Below are positions 1 to 7,730 of a stretch of DNA of 64,000 nt, piece after piece. The position numbers were made by a program, and so were the translations under genes. Every line of letters starts with the position of its first letter. The first letter of the stretch is position 1. The notes under the pieces are model-generated. The model saw only the letters and a program-made list of their open reading frames with translations, was not told where the DNA came from and did not search any database. The DNA comes from Paenibacillus sp. Soil787 (GTDB lineage Bacteria > Bacillota > Bacilli > Paenibacillales > NBRC-103111): NCBI RefSeq assembly GCF_001429545.1, contig NZ_LMSP01000047.1, positions 171,091 through 235,090 of the forward strand. Reading direction: 5' to 3'.

Positions 1-1
1 G

Positions 2-259
2 CGAACATTTCTGGATGAACATTCCAAGCAAATGAAGCAGCGTGTTGCGGAGCGGATGGACAATCTTGGTGATGAGGTGTCCTCAGAAGAACGGGAAAAG
101 CGAGTCAATGCGTTTATTCAAAAAAGAAACGCGGAGCATCAGGTTGAGCAAGGCATGACAGACCGTGGTGACGGTGATTTTCAGCTTTTTAACCAAAGAA
201 GTATGGGAATCAGTGTAGAACAGCAGTTACTAGAGTTGCTTACGTCCAAACATAAATAA
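2..259 (+). CDS. 3' end of an unrecognised protein (5' truncated by window edge)
   Basis: The reading frame is open from the first bases of the window, so the true start lies upstream; an internal ATG at 32 need not be the start. The visible 85 residues are hydrophilic and charged, with a run rich in Glu/Arg/Lys, and end in an LLELL-type helix followed by TSKHK. No signal peptide, membrane segment or catalytic motif is visible in this fragment and I do not recognise the family. A bidirectional terminator hairpin follows about 50 bases downstream. Confidence 0.6.
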   Translation, partial: RTFLDEHSKQMKQRVAERMDNLGDEVSSEEREKRVNAFIQKRNAEHQVEQGMTDRGDGDFQLFNQRSMGISVEQQLLELLTSKHK

Positions 260-312
260 ATTTAAATGGTAAGGATATGCTTAGAAGTTGGCACAATTCT
301 ACAAGTCATAGA

Positions 313-372
313 AAAAGAAGCCCTCAACTCCACATTAAAGTGGGTTAAAAGGCTTCTTTGTTTGGATTTTTT
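313..372. terminator. Bidirectional Rho-independent terminator
   Basis: AAAAGAAGCC (313-322) pairs with GGCTTCTTT (351-359), with an inner CCAC/GTGG pair. T-rich sequence follows on the plus strand (to 372) and a short A-run precedes it, so it can end both the leftmost plus-strand gene and the minus-strand carbonic anhydrase transcript. Confidence 0.75.
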
Positions 373-391
373 GGTTAGGTCATTCCACTCT

Positions 392-970
392 TTAAGATAC
401 GGAACCGTCTGACTCATAACCAACTTCCACCAAATCGAGTCGGCCTGATTCAGGATCCATGATGAGACCGTGGACAGGTAAATTTTTTGGAAGCAAGGGA
501 TGGTTTCGAATAATGTTAACGCTTTTCTCGATGCCTTCGCGCACATGATTAAAGCCTGTTAACCAACGAGACAAATCGATGCCTGAATGTCCAAGTGTCT
601 CAAGGACATCATCGGAGATGCCTCTGTTTTTCGCTTTCGCAATCACACTCTCAGAATTTAATCCCGTCATCCCGCAGTCATAATGACCAATAACGAATAT
701 TTCATCCGCTTCTAACTGGTAGACAGCGACGATAATACTACGCATAACACTTCCGAAGGGATGAGAGACAATCGCACCGGCATTTTTAATGATTTTGGCG
801 TCACCATTTTGAAGATTCATGGCTTTGGGCAGCAGTTCGACCAGCCGCGTATCCATACAGGTTAGAACAACCATCCGTTTGTCCGGAAATTTCGTAGTCA
901 GAAACTCTTGATACTGTTTCGTTTCTACGAATTCCTTATTGTAGTTCAAGATTTCGCTAATCAAAGACAT
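392..970 (-). CDS. Beta-class carbonic anhydrase (YtiB-like)
   Basis: Interconverts CO2 and bicarbonate in the cytoplasm with a zinc ion. The 192-residue length fits small bacterial beta enzymes of the B. subtilis YtiB type. Visible zinc and active-site residues are C38-x-D40-x-R42 (CMDTR) and H96-x-x-C99 (HYDC), the hallmark of the beta class. The ATG at 970 is preceded by GGAGGG at good spacing. It lies 51 bases downstream of the minus-strand HesB-like gene and is probably cotranscribed with it; the terminator at 313-372 would end the unit. Class assignment is firm; physiological role is inferred. Confidence 0.93.
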   Translation of the reverse strand: MSLISEILNYNKEFVETKQYQEFLTTKFPDKRMVVLTCMDTRLVELLPKAMNLQNGDAKIIKNAGAIVSHPFGSVMRSIIVAVYQLEADEIFVIGHYDCGMTGLNSESVIAKAKNRGISDDVLETLGHSGIDLSRWLTGFNHVREGIEKSVNIIRNHPLLPKNLPVHGLIMDPESGRLDLVEVGYESDGSVS

Positions 971-1021
971 GGTTTCCCTCCAGGTAAGTTGATGTGCTGC
1001 TTGTCTCTATTCTTAGCAGCT

Positions 1022-1348
1022 TTATCTTTTGTCGACTAAGCTCATACCCGCGTTATAAATTTGATTATTACTCTTAAGTATATAGGATTTATTTGTTTCA
1101 TGGTAGTCGATTTTCATGTTTTCTTCAAAAAAGATTTCATCCTTGGCTTTATAAATGAGCTTGAATGTCTCGGTTTCAGCGGTAAGATCGTCGGCATTGG
1201 CTTGGGAGACCAGCCAAAGAGTAGGCACTCCGTTCACGGAGCATCCGCAGTCTTCTGTATCAAATACTAGCTTTAAAATAGGTTCATTCTGGTCAGAAAT
1301 AAATGGTTTCAATCTATGAATAGCTGTATCTGTAAACGTGATTTTCAT
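1022..1348 (-). CDS. HesB/IscA-like iron-sulfur biosynthesis family protein (YqkB-like)
   Basis: A 108-residue protein of the HesB-like core-domain family, closest in form to B. subtilis YqkB. It begins with the typical strand 'KITFTDTAIHRLKPF' and carries a single C34-x-C36 motif (DCGCS) rather than the three separated cysteines of classical A-type carriers, so direct Fe-S carrier activity is uncertain. The frame is open further upstream to 1516, but ATG 1348 has AAGGAG at 9-base spacing, while the ATG at 1357 abuts the same site. A divergent promoter for the M32 peptidase lies just upstream. Likely first gene of a two-gene unit with the carbonic anhydrase. Confidence 0.8.
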   Translation of the reverse strand: MKITFTDTAIHRLKPFISDQNEPILKLVFDTEDCGCSVNGVPTLWLVSQANADDLTAETETFKLIYKAKDEIFFEENMKIDYHETNKSYILKSNNQIYNAGMSLVDKR

Positions 1349-1430
1349 AAGAGTCATCTCCTTCGAATGTTTGGCGCAACTATGCTTATTGCATAAGCCT
1401 GTCATTATTCTATCATACCCCAACATAAAT

Positions 1431-1459
1431 TTGATTCTGAGTAGGCGACGAAGTATGAT
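1431..1459 (+). promoter_or_regulatory. SigA-type promoter for the M32 carboxypeptidase gene
   Basis: TTGATT (1431-1436), a 17-base spacer, then TATGAT (1454-1459), about 33 bases before the ATG at 1492. Both hexamers are close to consensus. Confidence 0.6.
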
Positions 1460-1491
1460 AAAATAAGAAACTTTTGGGAGGAGATTAGAGC

Positions 1492-3012
1492 ATGAGTGTG
1501 CAAGCTGTCCCAGCAAAGCTGGAATCTTTCAAGGCCTATGTCCGCAAAATGAAGCAATATGAGGAGGCCATCGCCTTAATCTATTGGGATATGCGTACTG
1601 GCGCTCCAAAAAAAGGAATAGAAACCCGTTCTGAAGTCGTCGGTGAGCTGTCCACTGAAGTTTTTCGTATGTCTACATCCGATGAGATGGGAAGTTATTT
1701 GGACTTTTTCATGCAGCCTTCCGAACTGGAGAAGCTAGATGCCATTTCCAAAAAAATGGTCGTAGAATGCAAAAAAGAATATGATCGCAGTAAAAAAATA
1801 CCGGCCGAGAAATATCAGGCCTATGTCGTCCTAACATCGCAAGCGGAATCCGCATGGGAAGATGCGAAGCATAATTCCGATTGGGCTTCGTTCCAACCCT
1901 ATTTGGAGAAAATCGTAGCTGTTACTCAAGAATTTATCGAGCTGTGGGGCTACGAAGGCAATAAATACAACACCTTGCTGGATATGTATGAACCGGGAAT
2001 GACCGTAGAGAAATTAGATGAAGTTTTCGGTGCTCTGCGTGAAAAAGCGGTTCCCTTACTTCAGCGAATTCAAGCATCAGCCAATCAGCCTAATCGATCC
2101 TTTTTGGATCAACAATTTGAAATTAGCAAGCAGAAGAAGTTCTCACTTTCCATTTTGAAGCAAATGCAGTATGACTTTGAAGCGGGCCGACTAGATGAGA
2201 CGGTGCATCCTTTCGCGACGGCGCTGAACCCAGGTGATGTACGGATCACAACACGCTATTTGCCGAATGACATCACGTCCGCTTTGTTCGGAACGATTCA
2301 TGAGGGTGGACATGCGCTGTATGAGCAAAACATTTCAAAAGACTTAGTTGGCACGAATCTGTGCACAGGCACGTCGATGGGGATTCATGAGTCACAGTCC
2401 CGCTTCTGGGAAAATGTCATCGGTCGCAGTAAACAGTTCTGGGATCGTTACTATGGTGAGCTGCAAACGACATTTACTGGGCAAATTGATGATGTGGACG
2501 TGGATTCCTTTTATCGCGCCATAAACCATATTGAACCTTCATTAATCCGTATTGAAGCTGATGAATTGACTTACAACTTACATATTATGATTCGCTATGA
2601 GCTGGAAAAAGGGTTGTTCAACGGTACGATTACCGTTGCTGATCTGCCTAAAGCTTGGAACGCCAAATACGAAGAGTATTTGGGCGTGGTTCCTGAGAAT
2701 GACGGTGAAGGTGTACTGCAGGATGTGCACTGGTCTGGTGGCGCATTTGGTTATTTCCCGTCTTATGCACTCGGTAATATGTACGCGGCGCAATTCACGC
2801 ATACTCTTCGTAAAGAGCTTCCGAATTTCGATAGCTTGATTGCAGAAGGCAATCTGGTACCGATTAAGGAATGGTTAACGGATAAAGTTTACCGGCATGG
2901 CAAACTTTTGACGCCGAATGAAATCATTCGCCAAGTGACTGGAGAAGAGTTGAATCCCGATTATTTGGTTCAATACTTGGAAGAGAAGTACCAAACGGTT
3001 TACGGTATATAA
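1492..3012 (+). CDS. M32 family metallocarboxypeptidase (thermostable carboxypeptidase Taq type)
   Basis: Zinc metallocarboxypeptidase that removes C-terminal residues from peptides in the cytoplasm; no signal peptide is present. The 506 residues match the family length. The zinc motif HEGGH is at residues 270-274 and the downstream glutamate ligand is probably E300 in GIHESQSR, both diagnostic of M32. The ATG has a strong GGGAGGAG at 8-base spacing and a good promoter at 1431-1459. It is monocistronic: a strong terminator follows immediately. B. subtilis YpwA is the characterised relative. Confidence 0.95.
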   Translation: MSVQAVPAKLESFKAYVRKMKQYEEAIALIYWDMRTGAPKKGIETRSEVVGELSTEVFRMSTSDEMGSYLDFFMQPSELEKLDAISKKMVVECKKEYDRSKKIPAEKYQAYVVLTSQAESAWEDAKHNSDWASFQPYLEKIVAVTQEFIELWGYEGNKYNTLLDMYEPGMTVEKLDEVFGALREKAVPLLQRIQASANQPNRSFLDQQFEISKQKKFSLSILKQMQYDFEAGRLDETVHPFATALNPGDVRITTRYLPNDITSALFGTIHEGGHALYEQNISKDLVGTNLCTGTSMGIHESQSRFWENVIGRSKQFWDRYYGELQTTFTGQIDDVDVDSFYRAINHIEPSLIRIEADELTYNLHIMIRYELEKGLFNGTITVADLPKAWNAKYEEYLGVVPENDGEGVLQDVHWSGGAFGYFPSYALGNMYAAQFTHTLRKELPNFDSLIAEGNLVPIKEWLTDKVYRHGKLLTPNEIIRQVTGEELNPDYLVQYLEEKYQTVYGI

Positions 3013-3021
3013 AAGTGATTT

Positions 3022-3068
3022 AAGCAGCATCTTGAGGCAGAAATATGGCCTTGGGGTGCTGTTTTTTT
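3022..3068 (+). terminator. Rho-independent terminator of the M32 gene
   Basis: AGCAGCA (from 3023) pairs with TGCTGTT (3057-3063), with inner AGGC/GCCT pairing, followed by a run of seven T to 3068. Confidence 0.9.
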
Positions 3069-3202
3069 GCATGCAAGTGGATAAATATGGAATTTTCATT
3101 GCGGATAGGGTACTTGTTCACCCATATTTACAGAAAAACAATATTAACCGACTTCTGGGCTCCTGCATAGGATACATTACTACTTTTATCGGAGGGACGT
3201 CT

Positions 3203-4216
3203 ATGAATAATCGGAAAAGATGGGGATTTACTTTATCCGCCGTCCTACTGCTCAGTGTAATCGTATCGGCGTGCGGAACGAAGAGCCAAGAAACAACGAA
3301 GGTTCGCATTGGTGAAGTCACACGATCTATCTTTTATGCACCGCAGTATGTGGCTTTATCGCAAGGGTTTTTCAAGGATGAAGGGCTTGACGTTGAATTG
3401 ACCACCACACCAGGCGGCGACAAGACGATGACAGCCTTATTGTCAAACGCTATTGATGTAGCTTTAGTTGGATCGGAAACTTCGATCTACGTATCTCAAC
3501 AAGGCTCGGATGATCCGGTTATTAATTTTGCTCAGTTGACGCAAACGGACGGTACTTTCCTGGTTGCTCGTAAGAAAGTGGATAAGTTCGATTGGAACTC
3601 GCTTAAGGGTTCTGTTTTCCTCGGTCAACGAAAAGGCGGCATGCCTCAGATGGCAGGGGAGTTCACACTGAAGAAGCACAATATCAACCCGCAAAAGGAT
3701 CTCCAGCTCATTCAGAATATCGAATTTGCTAATATTGCATCCGCTTATGCTTCGGGTACAGGGGAATATGTACAACTTTTCGAACCACAAGCTTCCATTA
3801 TTGAAAAAGAAGGCAAGGGCTTCGTTGTGGCATCCTTCGGTGTGGAGAGCGGACATCTGCCTTATACAGTATTTATGGCCAAACAAAGCTTCATGAAAAC
3901 AAACTCAAGTACTGTTCAGAAGTTCACGAATGCGATACAACGCGCTCAGCTTTGGGTTGCAGCGAAAAGTGTGGATGAAATCACGAATGCGGTTCTGCCT
4001 TATTTTAAAGATATCGATGTAGAAATTGTTAAAAGTGTTGTCAAACGGTATAAAGATCAAGGATCATTTGCGACGGATGGCATTGTTGATGAACAAGAAT
4101 GGAACAATTTGCTGGATGTGATGACTTCAGCGGGTGAGTTGAAAGAAAAGGTAGCTTGGAAAAAGCTTGTGAACAATACCTACGCAGAAAAAGCGAGATC
4201 GAACGTAAAACCATAA
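3203..4216 (+). CDS. ABC transporter substrate-binding lipoprotein (SsuA/ThiY/TauA-like, NMT1 family)
   Basis: Membrane-anchored binding protein that delivers a small solute to the importer encoded by the next two genes. With the ATG at 3203 (GGAGGG, 6-base spacing) it has 337 residues: a short basic n-region, a hydrophobic core and a lipobox ending VSAC with the lipidated cysteine at C24. The mature part opens 'KVRIGEVTRSIFYAPQYVALS', typical of the NMT1/SsuA-like family that binds sulfonates, nitrate or thiamine precursors. The frame extends further upstream to 3032 but overlaps the terminator, so that extension is rejected. The substrate cannot be told; no TPP riboswitch motif was seen in the leader. 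Confidence 0.88.
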   Translation: MNNRKRWGFTLSAVLLLSVIVSACGTKSQETTKVRIGEVTRSIFYAPQYVALSQGFFKDEGLDVELTTTPGGDKTMTALLSNAIDVALVGSETSIYVSQQGSDDPVINFAQLTQTDGTFLVARKKVDKFDWNSLKGSVFLGQRKGGMPQMAGEFTLKKHNINPQKDLQLIQNIEFANIASAYASGTGEYVQLFEPQASIIEKEGKGFVVASFGVESGHLPYTVFMAKQSFMKTNSSTVQKFTNAIQRAQLWVAAKSVDEITNAVLPYFKDIDVEIVKSVVKRYKDQGSFATDGIVDEQEWNNLLDVMTSAGELKEKVAWKKLVNNTYAEKARSNVKP

Positions 4217-4265
4217 TAATCAACATAAGTCATGTCAATGAATCGAACAAGAGGGGAGTACGAAC

Positions 4266-5039
4266 ATGGATACAGCTGTGACTGTAAAAGACGTGACACA
4301 AGTTTATGTGACCGAGGAACGAGCTACACTAGCTGTGGAGCAGATTGATTTTGAAATCCAGCGGGGTGAATTCGTTAGTCTGATCGGTCCAAGTGGCTGT
4401 GGGAAGACAACTCTCTTATCGATCATTGCCGGGCTCATTCGTCCAACCGTGGGTACAGTGACTGTAGCGGGAGGAGTCGTAAACGGGCCATCGACAAGGG
4501 TGGGGTATATGCTTCAGCAGGATTATTTATTCCCATGGCGGTCGATCGAAGACAATGCTTGTATGGGGTTAGAAATTACAGGAACGTTAACCAAAGAGAA
4601 GAAACAGGGCGTGCTTCATTTATTGGATGAGATGGGGCTGCTCGGCTTCAAAGATTATTATCCCGCTCAGTTATCCGGGGGCATGCGTCAACGAGTCGCG
4701 TTAGTACGAACATTAGCCACAGAGCCAGAACTGCTTCTGCTGGATGAACCGTTCTCCGCGCTTGATTATCAAACGAAGCTTCAGTTGGAGGATTTGGTTG
4801 TAGAGACACTTCGTGCGAAGAAGAAGACAGCTCTCCTCGTGACACATGATATCTCTGAGGCGATAGCGATGAGTGATCGTATCATTGTGTTGGATCCTAA
4901 TCCGGGAAGAATTCGCAAAGAATTTATAATTCCGCAGGAAATTCGGTCTTCCGTGCCTTTCGCTGCGCGTGAATTGCCCAATTTCCATGTACTCTTTCGA
5001 TTGATATGGCAGGAGTTTGGGGGCGTGCATTATGAGTGA
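4266..5039 (+). CDS. ABC transporter ATP-binding protein (SsuB/TauB/NrtD-like)
   Basis: ATPase subunit (257 residues) of the importer formed with the flanking lipoprotein and permease. Walker A GPSGCGKTT, Q-loop region 'MLQQDYLFPWRSI', signature LSGGMRQR, Walker B LLLLDEP and switch His in 'LLVTHDISEA' are all present, so it should be active. The LFPWRSI segment after the Q-loop is typical of nitrate/sulfonate/taurine-type ATPases. It sits 49 bases after the lipoprotein and overlaps the permease start by 8 bases, indicating translational coupling. Confidence 0.92.
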   Translation: MDTAVTVKDVTQVYVTEERATLAVEQIDFEIQRGEFVSLIGPSGCGKTTLLSIIAGLIRPTVGTVTVAGGVVNGPSTRVGYMLQQDYLFPWRSIEDNACMGLEITGTLTKEKKQGVLHLLDEMGLLGFKDYYPAQLSGGMRQRVALVRTLATEPELLLLDEPFSALDYQTKLQLEDLVVETLRAKKKTALLVTHDISEAIAMSDRIIVLDPNPGRIRKEFIIPQEIRSSVPFAARELPNFHVLFRLIWQEFGGVHYE

Positions 5040-5874
5040 TGATCAGCAGCAGGCGCGTCTCAACGAAAATACAGACGATACGCTTAAACAGCAAGTTCAT
5101 CAGCAGTTTTTGGCTGCAAGGAAAAAGAAAACGAACTATGTAAGGCTTGTTCAACTAGCGATCCTGTTGTTGTTTTTTTTCTTCTGGGAAATAGCAGCCC
5201 GATTAAAGTGGATCGATGTGCTGCTTTTTAGTTATCCAACGAAAGTTTTTAAGCTGCTCTGGGATAAACTCCTTGATGGCAGCCTCCTTCCTCATGTGGG
5301 TGTAACGGTCTTTGAAACCATTATCGGCTTTGTGTTAGGCACTTTGTTCGGTACGGCGTTAGCCGTTGTGATTTGGTGGTCGCCGTTTCTATCCCGCGTG
5401 CTTGATCCTTATATTGTCGTGCTGAATAGTATGCCAAAAGTGGCGCTTGGACCGTTATTTATCGTAGGCTTGGGCCCAGGCTTGCTTTCGATTATTGCGA
5501 CTACGCTTTCGATAACCGTTATTATTACAACCTTGGTCGTGTACGGGAGCTTCAAAGAGGTGGATCACAACTATGTAAAGGTGGTTACTTTATTTGGGGG
5601 TAATCAGCGAAAAGTGTTCTTAAAAGCTATTCTACCCGCTTCATTCCCCGCTATCGTCTCGACGCTGAAAGTGAATGTAGGTTTAGCATGGATCGGTGTG
5701 ATCGTAGGCGAATTTCTCGTATCGCAAATGGGTCTTGGTTACTTAATTATATATGGTTTTCAAGTGTTTAATTTCACATTGGTTATCTCTACTTTGTTCG
5801 TCATTGCCATTGTCGCTACAGTCATGTATCAAATTGTGTCCAATTTGGAAAAAAGAATGACAAAACATCGATAA
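5032..5874 (+). CDS. ABC transporter permease (SsuC/TauC-like, BPD_transp_1)
   Basis: Integral membrane subunit (280 residues) of the same importer. A hydrophilic N-terminus of about 45 residues is followed by roughly six hydrophobic segments. The EAA-type cytoplasmic loop is visible around 'VVTLFGGNQRKVFLKAILPASFP', which contacts the ATPase. ATG 5032 is chosen over the in-frame TTG at 5017 because AGGAG/GGGGG at 5011-5023 gives correct spacing. The start overlaps the end of the ATPase gene. No clear terminator follows within the 70-base gap before the next gene. Confidence 0.9.
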   Translation: MSDDQQQARLNENTDDTLKQQVHQQFLAARKKKTNYVRLVQLAILLLFFFFWEIAARLKWIDVLLFSYPTKVFKLLWDKLLDGSLLPHVGVTVFETIIGFVLGTLFGTALAVVIWWSPFLSRVLDPYIVVLNSMPKVALGPLFIVGLGPGLLSIIATTLSITVIITTLVVYGSFKEVDHNYVKVVTLFGGNQRKVFLKAILPASFPAIVSTLKVNVGLAWIGVIVGEFLVSQMGLGYLIIYGFQVFNFTLVISTLFVIAIVATVMYQIVSNLEKRMTKHR

Positions 5875-5944
5875 GGCTTGCCACTTTTTGCCCAAAATGA
5901 AATAATGAGCCCATAGTTAAAACCAGCAAAGAGGTGACAAAGCT

Positions 5945-6904
5945 ATGGGCTTTCGTGTGCTCAAAACAGCGCTAGCGGTCGTAATAGCGATGTATCTAGC
6001 GCACATACTCGGGTTAAAAACGCCTGCGGCTGCAGGACTTCTTGCCATTCTGGGTATCGAAGTAACGAAGAAAAAAGGGATTCGAAGCGCACTTCATAGG
6101 ATCGGAGCTTCCATGCTCGCGCTTCTCACAGGATCACTTCTTTTTATGGTATTAGGGTTCCATGTTTGGGTTGTGGGTATATTCATCCTGTTGGTGTTTC
6201 CTATCCTGCATCGTCTGCGGATTACGGAGGGTGCTGTGACTGGGGCTGTTGTCATGCTTCATCTCTTCGCCTATGAGTCTGCCGGATGGGTGGCGGTTCT
6301 GAATGAAATTTTACTTCTGCTCATAGGATTAGGTACAGCGACACTCATCAATATCACCTATATGCCTAAGGCCGATAAAGCGATCGAGGCGCATAAGCAA
6401 AGAATCGAGTCGCTATTCTCGGATATTTTCGTAAACATGGCTAAGCATTTGAGAGACAATACCGTTGTGTGGGATGGCAAGGAGCTTTTGGAAGTAAGTG
6501 AAGTGATTAATCAAGGGGCAGGGCTCGCTAAACGAACGATGGAGAATACTCTCATTTTCGGAGGGGACCCCTACTTGCAGGTATATTTCTTTATGAGGGG
6601 TGAGCAGTTGGAGTCCATCCATCGCATGATCGATCTGGTGGCCCAAGTGTATCAAACTTTGCCGCAGGGAGAGTGGGTGGCTGCGATTCTTGAAGATATT
6701 AGTCAATCCGTTAAGGAAGACTACTATACTGGTGAAGCGGAGAAAGAATTGCAAGCTCTAGATGCTCGTTATAAACAGCTGCCTTTGCCGGAAAGTCGGG
6801 AAGAATTCGAGGTGCGATCTGCCATTCTACAGCTTAACAGGGAGCTAATGCAATATTTATCTATAGCCAAAAAGCAAAAAAAACAGCGCCCAGAGGCGGG
6901 TTGA
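5945..6904 (+). CDS. Aromatic acid exporter (ArAE/FUSC-like) family membrane protein, YqjA-like
   Basis: A 319-residue protein with about six hydrophobic segments in residues 1-140 ('LKTALAVVIAMYLAHILGL', then 'AGLLAILGIEVTKKKGI') and a cytoplasmic, helical C-terminal half of about 180 residues. This two-part architecture is that of the ArAE_1 family and B. subtilis YqjA. Transport of aromatic acids is known for distant relatives only; substrate here is not known. It begins 70 bases after the ABC permease with AGAGGTGA upstream. Convincing family, uncertain function. Confidence 0.8.
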   Translation: MGFRVLKTALAVVIAMYLAHILGLKTPAAAGLLAILGIEVTKKKGIRSALHRIGASMLALLTGSLLFMVLGFHVWVVGIFILLVFPILHRLRITEGAVTGAVVMLHLFAYESAGWVAVLNEILLLLIGLGTATLINITYMPKADKAIEAHKQRIESLFSDIFVNMAKHLRDNTVVWDGKELLEVSEVINQGAGLAKRTMENTLIFGGDPYLQVYFFMRGEQLESIHRMIDLVAQVYQTLPQGEWVAAILEDISQSVKEDYYTGEAEKELQALDARYKQLPLPESREEFEVRSAILQLNRELMQYLSIAKKQKKQRPEAG

Positions 6905-6954
6905 CTCTTAAAGATATGAGTATTTTTATATCGTAAAAATAATATAAAATAATT

Positions 6955-6985
6955 GTCACTCTAGACTACTGTCCTGCATACACTT
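6955..6985 (+). promoter_or_regulatory. Possible sporulation-sigma promoter of cotE
   Basis: CATACACTT (6977-6985) resembles the -10 element of mother-cell sigma factors (SigE CATACA-T; SigK CATA---TA). GTCACTCT (6955-6962) lies 14 bases upstream at the place expected for a SigE -35 element, but matches poorly. B. subtilis cotE is transcribed by SigE and SigK, which makes this plausible but unproven. Confidence 0.3.
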
Positions 6986-7018
6986 GTAATGAATGATTGT
7001 ATGGAGGAGGTTGAAAGG

Positions 7019-7585
7019 ATGTCATTAGATAAAGATTTGCAAAGCAGAGAGATCATAACAAAAGCTGTCTGCGGTAAAGGTCGCAAATTTTCGCATGTAA
7101 GTCATACCGTGACTCCGCCCTTTTCTCCGACCAGTATATTGGGCGCTTGGATTATTAATAACCAATTCGAGTCGATCCAATCCGGAGATGGCGTAGAGGT
7201 AGTTGGTACTTATGATATCAACATCTGGTATTCTTACGATCGTAACACGAAAACAGACGTAGCAAAAGAAACCGTTTCTTATGTAGAAATCGTTGGGCTA
7301 AGCTATCTGGACAAAAAACATAAGCCGACGACAGCCGAAGTTTCTGCTGTTGCTACGCAAGAGCCTAACTGTGTGGAAGCTAGTATCTCTTCAAGTGGCA
7401 ACAGCGTTATCATTCGGGTAGAACGCGAGTTCTCAGTAGAGCTCATTGCCGAAACGAAAGTTTTTGTCATTGTTAGCCCGTATGGTCCAAGTGACTTCGA
7501 CGACAAGCATGTGGATTTCGATGACGGCGGCGATGGAGATTTCGAGGATCTCGATGCCGATCTGCTTGAGGATGGATTGGATTAA
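7019..7585 (+). CDS. cotE: Outer spore coat morphogenetic protein CotE
   Basis: CotE directs assembly of the outer spore coat in the mother cell. The 188-residue product has the family core 'REIITKAVCGKGRKFSHVSHTV', 'SILGAWIINNQFES', 'YDINIWYSYDRNTKT' and 'VEASISSSGNSV', and the expected strongly acidic C-terminal tail (D/E/G-rich, last about 30 residues). The ATG at 7019 has GGAGGAGG at 8-base spacing; the upstream in-frame ATG at 6989 lacks a ribosome site. As in Bacillus it lies just upstream of mutS, but here one extra gene intervenes. A strong terminator follows. Confidence 0.95.
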   Translation: MSLDKDLQSREIITKAVCGKGRKFSHVSHTVTPPFSPTSILGAWIINNQFESIQSGDGVEVVGTYDINIWYSYDRNTKTDVAKETVSYVEIVGLSYLDKKHKPTTAEVSAVATQEPNCVEASISSSGNSVIIRVEREFSVELIAETKVFVIVSPYGPSDFDDKHVDFDDGGDGDFEDLDADLLEDGLD

Positions 7586-7627
7586 GGAATCTTATACGCC
7601 AGTGTATGCGGGTGAAAGAGGTTCGGC

Positions 7628-7651
7628 AGAGGGCATTCGCCCTCTTTTTTG
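7628..7651 (+). terminator. Rho-independent terminator of cotE
   Basis: Perfect 7-bp stem AGAGGGC (7628-7634) / GCCCTCT (7639-7645) with ATTC loop, followed by TTTTT. It separates cotE from the amidoligase gene. Confidence 0.9.
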
Positions 7652-7730
7652 TTTTATTTCAATAAATGGGCAGTCGGGTCAGATGCACGGACTGTGAGGA
7701 TGGAATGAGAACGGAGAAGGGGCAAAATGG

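Noticed and set aside
3069..3202. TPP or other riboswitch before the ThiY/SsuA-like transporter
   Set aside because: No CTGAGA..ACCTGA-type thi box or other conserved core was found in the leader.
3032..3202. N-terminal extension of the ABC lipoprotein
   Set aside because: It would run through the stem and T-run of the upstream terminator and place 57 residues before an obvious lipoprotein signal peptide.
6923..6941. ATTTTTA..TAAAAAT palindrome as a terminator of the YqjA-like gene
   Set aside because: It consists only of A/T pairs and would be too weak; it may just be A/T-rich promoter DNA of cotE.
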